NCBI RefSeq assembly: GCF_002019855.1
Contig: NZ_CM007717.1
Location: forward strand, 8,317,750-8,381,749
Direction of reading: 5' to 3'
Source of the DNA: Streptomyces antibioticus
GTDB lineage: Bacteria; Actinomycetota; Actinomycetes; Streptomycetales; Streptomycetaceae
DNA: 64,000 nucleotides
Shown here one piece after another: positions 58,337 to 64,000 of the stretch. A program made the position numbers and the translations under genes. Below the pieces are notes generated by a model. That model had not been told where the DNA came from. It did not search any database and saw only the letters and a list, made by a program, of their open reading frames with translations. Every line of letters begins with the position of its first letter. Position 1 is the first letter of the stretch.

Positions 58337-59929
58337 TCAGCGCAGTCGCGTCCTTTTCAGCAGGCGCAGGCCGGTGGTGATCGCCTTGGCGAAGGTGTCG
58401 TGGTCCATGCCGCGGGCTGGGGCGATCGGGTGGAGTCGCTGGTGGGCGATGGTCTGGGCTTCGGTGTACTTCAGCAGGCCGTCGGCGCCGTGGCGTCGGC
58501 CCAGGCCGGAGTCGCCCATGCCGCCCATCGGGGCGTCGAGGCTGCCCCAGGCGGCGGCAAAGGCTTCGTTGATGTTGACGGTGCCGGCGTGGATCTGGGC
58601 GGCGACCTGCCGGCCGTGGCGGGGACTGGTGGTCCAGACACTGGCGTTGAGGCCGTATTCGGTGTCGTTGGCGAGCGCGATCGCCTCCTCGTCGGTGGAG
58701 TAGGGATAGACCGAGACCAGCGGCCCGAAGGTCTCGGCGCGGTAGCAGACGGCGTCGGAGGTGACGCCGGTGAGGATGGTCGGCTCGTAGAAGAGTGGGC
58801 CGAGGTCGGGGCGGGCCCTGCCGCCGGCGAGCACGGTGGCGCCCGTCGCCACGGCGTCGTCGACGTGGGCGGTGACCGTGGACAGTTGGGCGGGGTTGGT
58901 CAGGGAGCCGACGTCGTAGCCGTAGTCGAATCCCGCTCCCAGGGTGAGCTCGCGGGTGCGGGCGGCGAACCGGGTGGTGAACTCGTCGTACAGCGAGTCG
59001 TGCACGTAGAGCCGTTCGATCGAGACGCAGAGCTGTCCGGCGGACGGGAAGCAGGCGCGGATCGCGCCCTCGACGGCCTGGTCGAGGTCGGCGTCGGCCA
59101 GCACCAGCATCGGGTTCTTGCCGCCCAGCTCCAGGGAGGCGCCGATGAGGCGCTCCCCGGCGTCGCGGGCGATGGAGCGGCCGGTGGCGGTCGAGCCGGT
59201 GAACATGACGTAGTCCGCACCGGCCATGAGCGCTGGTCCGATCGAGGAGCCGGAGCCGACGACGAGCTGCCACACACCGGCCGGGAGGCCCGCCTCGGCG
59301 AGCAGCTCGTGGGCCCACAGCGCGGTCAGTGCGGTCTGGGTGTCGGGCTTCTGCACCACGGCGTTGCCGGCCATGAGCGCGGCGATGGTGTCGCCGGCGG
59401 CCATGGAGAGCGGGTAGTTCCAGGGGGAGATCACGGCGATCACGCCCTTGGGGTGGTGCAGCTCCCGGGTGCGGGTCAGGCCGGGAATCGTGCCGCTGCG
59501 GCGGCGCGGCTTGAGCAGCGAGGGCCCCATGCGGGCGTAGTAGCGCGCCGTGGCGGCGATGTCGGTGATCTCCAGGAAGGCGTCGCGGCGGGGTTTGCCG
59601 TTCTCGGCCTGCATCAGGTCCAGGGCTGCGTCCTGCCGGTCGAGGACCAGGTCGTGGAACCGGAGCAGCACCGCGGCGCGGTCCCTCGCCGGGCGGGCCG
59701 CCCAGGCGCGCTGGGCCTCGCGGGCGGTGAGGAACGCCTCGGTGACCACCTTCGGGGAGGAGACCGGGAGGGTGGCGAGCGGCTCCAGGGTGTAGGGCGC
59801 CAGGGTGGTGACCGTGTCGTGGCCGGCGGCGGTGACCCGGGTGGCGAGCCAGGCGAGCAGGGCCGGGGTGATCGAGCCGAGGACGCCGGAAGCCGAGGGA
59901 GTGGTGGAAGTGGTGGGAGCGGTGGTCAT
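58337..59929 (-). CDS. Succinate-semialdehyde dehydrogenase-like aldehyde dehydrogenase
   Basis: The product is 530 residues. Aldehyde dehydrogenase motifs are complete: ISPWNYPLSMAAGDTIAALMAGNAVVQKPD in parts, MFTGSTATGRSIA, the glutamate in SLELGGKNPMLV, the catalytic cysteine in GQLCVSIERLYV, and the C-terminal GSLDAPMGGMGDSGLGRRHG. It is longest in similarity style to the GabD2/succinic semialdehyde group. It heads a minus-strand pair with the hemolysin III gene (31 bases apart). The true substrate may be a long-chain or aromatic aldehyde, given the acyl-CoA dehydrogenase and flavin reductase neighbours. Confidence 0.88.
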   Translation of the reverse strand: MTTAPTTSTTPSASGVLGSITPALLAWLATRVTAAGHDTVTTLAPYTLEPLATLPVSSPKVVTEAFLTAREAQRAWAARPARDRAAVLLRFHDLVLDRQDAALDLMQAENGKPRRDAFLEITDIAATARYYARMGPSLLKPRRRSGTIPGLTRTRELHHPKGVIAVISPWNYPLSMAAGDTIAALMAGNAVVQKPDTQTALTALWAHELLAEAGLPAGVWQLVVGSGSSIGPALMAGADYVMFTGSTATGRSIARDAGERLIGASLELGGKNPMLVLADADLDQAVEGAIRACFPSAGQLCVSIERLYVHDSLYDEFTTRFAARTRELTLGAGFDYGYDVGSLTNPAQLSTVTAHVDDAVATGATVLAGGRARPDLGPLFYEPTILTGVTSDAVCYRAETFGPLVSVYPYSTDEEAIALANDTEYGLNASVWTTSPRHGRQVAAQIHAGTVNINEAFAAAWGSLDAPMGGMGDSGLGRRHGADGLLKYTEAQTIAHQRLHPIAPARGMDHDTFAKAITTGLRLLKRTRLR

Positions 59930-59960
59930 GGTGGCCCCTCAGGGATCCTTGTGGGTTGGG

Positions 59961-60677
59961 TCAGCCGAGGTGGAGCAGGACGATGCCGATGTACTGGCAG
60001 GTCCAGGCGGTGATGGTGAAGAGGTGGAACAGCTCGTGGAAGCCGAACCACCGTGGTGAGGGGTCGGGCCACCTGGCGGCGTACACGATCCCGCCGAGGG
60101 TGTAGAGCCCGCCGCCGACCACGATCAGGACCCCGGCCGCGGTGGAGGCGGCGAAGAGGGAGCTCAGCACCGGGACGACCGACCAGCCCAGGGCGATGCA
60201 GAGACCGGTGGTCAGCGCTCGTGGCGCGGTGCGCCAGCCCAGCCGGAGCGCGATTCCCGCCGCTGCACCGGTCCACACCCAGGCCAGGATCGCGGCCTGC
60301 TCGAATCCGGTGAGCGCGGCCACCGCGATCGGGGTGTAGCTGCCGGCGGTGATCAGGAAGATGTTGGTGTGATCCACCCGCCGCAGCGCCAGTTCGGCCC
60401 GGGGGCCCCAAGCGCCGAGGTGGTAGACCGCAGAGGTCGCGAAGAGGACGAACCCGGTCGCCGCATAGACCACGGCCGCGGCCCTCCCGGCCCCGGCCGG
60501 TGCGAGAGCGATCAGCACGATCCCCGCGGCCAGCACCAGCGGCGCCGCGGCGGCGTGGAGCCGACCACGCAGGCGCGGCCTCAGCACGGACCCCGGATCC
60601 CCGGCACGAGTGGCGAGGCCAGGATCAGCCGGGGCAACCAGTACACCGGACGTCGGCGGGCCCTCGTAGCCGGACAC
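59961..60677 (-). CDS. Hemolysin III / TrhA-family membrane protein
   Basis: The product is 238 residues from GTG 60677 with GAGGAGAA upstream; longer frames lack a site. Seven helices and the PAQR-family histidine/aspartate sites are present: ATSAVYHLGAWGPRAELALRRVDHTNIFLITAGSYTPIA in parts, GGIVYAARWPDPSPRWFGFHELFHLFTI. PAQR proteins are zinc-dependent membrane hydrolases or affect membrane fluidity. It is divergent from the AraC regulator gene. Confidence 0.9.
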   Translation of the reverse strand: MSGYEGPPTSGVLVAPADPGLATRAGDPGSVLRPRLRGRLHAAAAPLVLAAGIVLIALAPAGAGRAAAVVYAATGFVLFATSAVYHLGAWGPRAELALRRVDHTNIFLITAGSYTPIAVAALTGFEQAAILAWVWTGAAAGIALRLGWRTAPRALTTGLCIALGWSVVPVLSSLFAASTAAGVLIVVGGGLYTLGGIVYAARWPDPSPRWFGFHELFHLFTITAWTCQYIGIVLLHLG

Positions 60678-60779
60678 CGGTTCTCCTCTCTCTCGGGGTG
60701 GGTGGCCACCTTCAGCGTGGCCACACGCGAAGAGCCGAGACAGATGCGGTGCGGCCCCGGAGTTACTAGATTGGGCCCC

Positions 60780-61814
60780 ATGGATTGGGATCAGCCGAGG
60801 CCGCCGGTCAGCCTGCTGCTGATGACGCAGATCGCCGCGGACCATGGCGTGCCGGCGGAGGCGTGCCTGGCGGGCACGGGAGTGACGCCGGAGGCGTTGC
60901 TCGACCCGGGGACCGAGGTCACGCCACGCCACGACCTCGCGGTGGCCCGCAACCTGATCACGCTGGTGCCGTCGGGTCACCCCGGGCTGGAGATGGGCAG
61001 CCGGTTCCGGTTGGCCGAGCAGGGCATCTACGGGTTCGCGTTGCTGAGCAGCCCCACGCTGCGGCAGGCCGTCGATGTCGGCCTGAGATTTCTGGACCTG
61101 GCCTTCGCGATGGGCACCGTCGAGGCACGGACAGACCGCGACGGCGATCTGATTCTCAGCCTCGACGCCCCTGAGCTTCCTCCGACGGTGCGTCGCTTCT
61201 ATGTGGAGCGTGATGCCGCATCGATCATGACGATTCAGCGCGTGATCGCTCCGAACCTGGAGGCGATCACTCGTGTCGAGTTCGCCTTCCCGGCGCCACC
61301 CGAGGGCGACAGCGTCTTTCGTGATGTCTTCGGTCTTGAGCCGCTCTTCGACGCGGAGGAGACCGTGCTCGTCATCGACCGTGCTGTCGTCGATGCGCCG
61401 CTGCCCGGGGCGAATCCTCACACCGCCGCGCAGACGATCGAGCAGTGTCGCCGGCTGCTGGATTCCCGTCGCGCCCGCACCGGGGTGGCCAGACGGGTCC
61501 GGGACGAGCTCGTGGCGGGGATCGCTGATCCGCCCTCTCTGGACACTGTCGCGGCCTTTCTGCACATGAGCGGGCGCACCCTGCGCAAACGCCTCACAGC
61601 CGAGGGCACCTCGTACCGGATCCTGCTCGATGAGGTGCGGGAGCACTTGGCGGAGGAGTTGCTGCTGGCCGGGGGGCTGCCGGTGGAGGCCATCGCCCAT
61701 CGGCTCGGCTATGTGGAGGTCTCCAGCTTCTCCCAGGCGTTCCGGCGCTGGAAGGGAGTGGGGCCGCGTGAGTTCCGCTCCACGTTCCGGGTACAGCGCC
61801 TCCGCGGCGCCTGA
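60780..61814 (+). CDS. AraC-family regulator (OruR/ArgR-like, arabinose-binding-type sensor)
   Basis: The product is 344 residues. The N-terminal ~200 residues resemble the PF12625-type sensor (MTQIAADHGVPAEACLAGTGVTP, GLEMGSRFRLAEQGIYGFALLSSPTLRQAV in parts). The C-terminal ~100 residues carry two helix-turn-helices (LDTVAAFLHMSGRTLRKRLTAEGTSYR and VEAIAHRLGYVEVSSFSQAFRRWKGVGPREFR, each read in parts). It probably senses a small organic acid and controls the divergent aldehyde dehydrogenase/TrhA pair and the flavin oxidoreductase operon. Confidence 0.92.
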   Translation: MDWDQPRPPVSLLLMTQIAADHGVPAEACLAGTGVTPEALLDPGTEVTPRHDLAVARNLITLVPSGHPGLEMGSRFRLAEQGIYGFALLSSPTLRQAVDVGLRFLDLAFAMGTVEARTDRDGDLILSLDAPELPPTVRRFYVERDAASIMTIQRVIAPNLEAITRVEFAFPAPPEGDSVFRDVFGLEPLFDAEETVLVIDRAVVDAPLPGANPHTAAQTIEQCRRLLDSRRARTGVARRVRDELVAGIADPPSLDTVAAFLHMSGRTLRKRLTAEGTSYRILLDEVREHLAEELLLAGGLPVEAIAHRLGYVEVSSFSQAFRRWKGVGPREFRSTFRVQRLRGA

Positions 61815-61894
61815 TCCCAGGCGGGCCTGATCGAGTAACTTCCGTGCCGCCCGGGCTCTGTGGCGCAACCTGATGGCTGCCTAGCGTTCATGGC

Positions 61895-63157
61895 ATGTCC
61901 CACGACCTTGACACTCCACTCGTTCTCCCTTCAGGCGCGACGCTGACGAGCAGGATCGCGAAGTCCGCGCTCAGCGAGGCGATCGGCAGCCAGGACAACG
62001 CACCCACACCGGAGCTGATCCGCCTCTACGACCGGTGGGCCGGCTCGGGCGCAGGACTGCTCATCACCGGCAACGTGATGGTCGACCGCCGCGCCCTCGG
62101 TGAGCCCGGCAACGTGGCCGTCGAGGACGGACGGCACCTGCCGTTGCTCAAGGAGTGGGCCGCCGCGGCCACCGCCGTGGGCGCCCAGGCATGGGTTCAG
62201 CTCAACCACCCCGGACGCCAGGCACCCAAGGGCCTCAACGGCAGCCATCAGGCGGTGGCACCGTCGGTCACGTCCGTCTCCGGAGCCCCCGGTGTCTTCG
62301 GCAAGCCGCGGGCGCTGGGACGTGAGGAGATCTCCGGGATCGTCGCGCGCTTCGCCGCCGCGGCACGGACGGTGGTCGAGGCCGGCTTCACCGGTGTGCA
62401 GGTCCATGCCGCCCACGGCTACCTCATCAGCCAGTTCCTCTCTCCGCTGACCAACCGGCGCACCGACGAGTGGGGCGGCACCCCGGAGAACCGCCGTCGA
62501 TTCCTGATCGAGATCGTCCGTGCGATCCGAGCCGCCCTGGGTCCCGGCATCCCGATCGGGGTCAAGCTCAACTCCGCCGACTTCCAGCGCGGCGGCATGA
62601 CCGAGGACGAGTCCACCGAGGTCGTCCTCGCCCTGGCAGCAGAGGGCATCGACCTGCTGGAGATCTCCGGCGGCAACTACGAGTCCACGGTCTTCATGGG
62701 TGCCGACGCCGCCGAGCGGGGCGAGGCCAGGGCCTCCACCAAGAGCCGGGAGGCATACTTCCTCGGCTACGCCGAACGGGTCCGCAAGGCGATCGATGAC
62801 AGCGGCACCACGCTGCCGCTGATGGTCACCGGCGGGTTCCGCACCCGTACGGGCATGACCGAAGCCCTCGAGAGCGGCGCCGTCGACGTGATCGGTCTCG
62901 GCCGACCGCTCATCCTGGAGCCCGACCTGCCCCGGCGCCTGATCGCCGGCACCGAGGCCGCGCTTCCCGTCACGATCAAAAAGCTGCGGATCAAGCACCT
63001 CGAAGGGATGGGCGAGCTGATGTGGTACGGCGTCCAACTGCGCCGCATCGGCCAGGGCAAGGACCCCGACCCCGAGCGGCACCCGCTGCGCAACGTGCTC
63101 CACTACATGCGCACCACCGGCCTGATCGGCAAGCCCGCCCGCCGCGGCATCGCCTGA
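61895..63157 (+). CDS. NADH:flavin oxidoreductase (Old Yellow Enzyme family)
   Basis: The product is 420 residues. FMN/TIM-barrel marks: RIAKSALSEAIG, LITGNVMVDRRALGEPGN, WVQLNHPGRQAPKG, the catalytic histidines in QVHAAHGYLISQFLSPLTNRRTDEWGG (in parts), and IGLGRPLILEPDLPRRL. It reduces activated double bonds or acts as a 2,4-dienoyl-CoA reductase-like enzyme. No cysteine Fe-S cluster motif is present, so it is the short form. It is co-directional with an acyl-CoA dehydrogenase 38 bases downstream. Confidence 0.9.
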   Translation: MSHDLDTPLVLPSGATLTSRIAKSALSEAIGSQDNAPTPELIRLYDRWAGSGAGLLITGNVMVDRRALGEPGNVAVEDGRHLPLLKEWAAAATAVGAQAWVQLNHPGRQAPKGLNGSHQAVAPSVTSVSGAPGVFGKPRALGREEISGIVARFAAAARTVVEAGFTGVQVHAAHGYLISQFLSPLTNRRTDEWGGTPENRRRFLIEIVRAIRAALGPGIPIGVKLNSADFQRGGMTEDESTEVVLALAAEGIDLLEISGGNYESTVFMGADAAERGEARASTKSREAYFLGYAERVRKAIDDSGTTLPLMVTGGFRTRTGMTEALESGAVDVIGLGRPLILEPDLPRRLIAGTEAALPVTIKKLRIKHLEGMGELMWYGVQLRRIGQGKDPDPERHPLRNVLHYMRTTGLIGKPARRGIA

Positions 63158-63195
63158 CCGCCCCGCCACCGACCACTCGCAGGACGGAAGACCCC

Positions 63196-64000
63196 ATGCC
63201 CATCGGGTTCACCCTCACCCCGGAGCAGATCGAGCTCCGTAACCAGGCCCGTGCCTTCGCCCAGCAGCATCTCGCCCCGCTGGTCGATCGGGTCCGTTCC
63301 ACCACTGACCCCTACGAGGCCGCGCTGCTGGTCAAGCCCGCCCACGAGGCGGCGCTGGCGGCCGGCCTGGTCAAGGGCATGATCCCCGAGGTCTTCGGCG
63401 GGACCATGGGCAGCGGCGTCGACGCCGCGATCGTGACCGAGGAGCTGGCGGCCGTCATGCCCGACTTCGTCGCGGCCCTCGGCGGGGTCCTGCTCGCGCT
63501 GACGCCGGTCTACTTCGGTGGCGACATGGACCAGACCAGCAGGTTCCTCGCGCCCTTCCTGGCCGGCGAGGGATCACCCCAGGCCGTGATGGCGCTCTCC
63601 GAACCGGCCGGCACCGCCAACTTCGCCGCGCCCGCCCCGGCCGAGGGGATCGCCACCACCGCTGTCCTCGACGGCGAGGAGTGGGTGATCACCGGCGAGA
63701 AGCAGTGGTCGGCCAACCTCGGCGGCTGGGACGGCACCGGCCCCGAGCTCATGGTCGTCGTGTGCCGCACCCCCGGCGGGATCTCCCTGATCGGGGTCGA
63801 GAAGGAGCACTTCACGCCCGACAACCTCCAGGTGCTCGACACTCTGGACATGCCCGGCTTGCGCGGTCACCTCACCCAGACCGTGCGCCTGGAAGGCGTC
63901 CGCGTCCCCAAGGGCAACCTGATCGGCACCGAGGGCATGGGGCCGGACCTGACCTACATCGCCTTCACCGCCTCGTCGGCAGCCGTCGGCGTGATGGCCA
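63196..64000 (+). CDS. Acyl-CoA dehydrogenase, N-terminal part (runs off the window)
   Basis: About 268 residues are present from ATG 63196. It has IGFTLTPEQIELRNQARAFAQQHL, MIPEVFGGTMGSGVDAAIVTEELA in parts, the flavin-contact segment VMALSEPAGTANF and VITGEKQWSANLGG. The usual acyl-CoA dehydrogenase block EPAGSD is altered to EPAGTAN, and a domain-swap loop GGWDGTGPEL replaces common sequence, so the substrate may not be a simple fatty acyl-CoA. It is probably one transcript with the flavin oxidoreductase. Confidence 0.85.
   Translation, partial: MPIGFTLTPEQIELRNQARAFAQQHLAPLVDRVRSTTDPYEAALLVKPAHEAALAAGLVKGMIPEVFGGTMGSGVDAAIVTEELAAVMPDFVAALGGVLLALTPVYFGGDMDQTSRFLAPFLAGEGSPQAVMALSEPAGTANFAAPAPAEGIATTAVLDGEEWVITGEKQWSANLGGWDGTGPELMVVVCRTPGGISLIGVEKEHFTPDNLQVLDTLDMPGLRGHLTQTVRLEGVRVPKGNLIGTEGMGPDLTYIAFTASSAAVGVMA

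Overview
The window is high-GC actinobacterial DNA of the Streptomyces type. Codons are strongly GC at third positions, many starts are GTG, neighbouring genes often overlap by 4 bp (ATGA/GTGA), a cell-wall protein carries an LAXTG sorting signal, and the gene families (PucR, DUF389, wHTH fusions, SpoIIE-type phosphatases) are typical of Streptomyces. It reads as ordinary chromosome. I saw no transposase, integrase, tRNA, rRNA or CRISPR array.

Region 1 (1-10,950) is a cobalamin (vitamin B12) acquisition locus. It holds a DUF4430 protein fragment, a cytoplasmic BtuF-like cobalamin-binding protein, a secreted alpha/alpha-repeat protein with a DUF4430-like C-terminus (the same architecture as animal intrinsic factor and transcobalamin), a cobalamin riboswitch, a large LAXTG-anchored protein with two alpha/alpha-repeat domains, a second anchored protein sharing its N-terminal module, and an overlapping ECF transporter operon (T, fused A-A', S). 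A second, classical cobalamin riboswitch follows. I infer a surface capture relay that feeds an ECF importer.

Region 2 (10,950-21,700) is propionyl-CoA metabolism. A five-gene valine degradation operon (mmsA, acyl-CoA dehydrogenase, HIBYL-CoA hydrolase, mmsB, enoyl-CoA hydratase) lies downstream of the second riboswitch. It is followed by a divergent PrpR-like Fe-S regulator and the methylcitrate operon prpDBC. Valine breakdown yields propionyl-CoA, which is consumed either by the B12-dependent methylmalonyl route or by the B12-independent methylcitrate cycle, so Regions 1 and 2 make metabolic sense side by side.

Region 3 (21,700-33,715) is mixed: a small conserved protein, a zinc-finger/PD-(D/E)XK nuclease-like protein, an alpha/beta hydrolase, an arylsulfatase, a choice-of-anchor-A surface protein with near-identical 113-residue SpaA-like repeats, a DUF389 membrane protein, a pentapeptide-repeat membrane protein, and a SRPBCC-ArsR pair behind twin palindromic operators.

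Region 4 (33,760-45,460) holds a zinc-starvation operon (zinc-free L32 and a CobW/ZigA GTPase behind a Zur box), a stomatin/NfeD pair, a TetR/zinc-binding-dehydrogenase-family divergon with three operators, a SpoIIE-type phosphatase, two paralogous wHTH-alpha/beta-hydrolase fusion regulators flanking a small secreted protein, and a DM13 protein.

Region 5 (45,900-53,760) is cation homeostasis: a PucR-type regulator, a channel-like TrkA-N protein, a CPA1 antiporter, NhaA and an AGCS sodium:alanine symporter. The two antiporter leaders share an identical 25-nt element, which is a candidate structured RNA or riboswitch.

Region 6 (54,170-64,000) holds an F420-type oxidoreductase, another SpoIIE-type phosphatase, a MarR regulator, a membrane protein, an aldo/keto reductase remnant, and a catabolic group (aldehyde dehydrogenase, hemolysin III/TrhA, AraC regulator, flavin oxidoreductase, acyl-CoA dehydrogenase running off the end).
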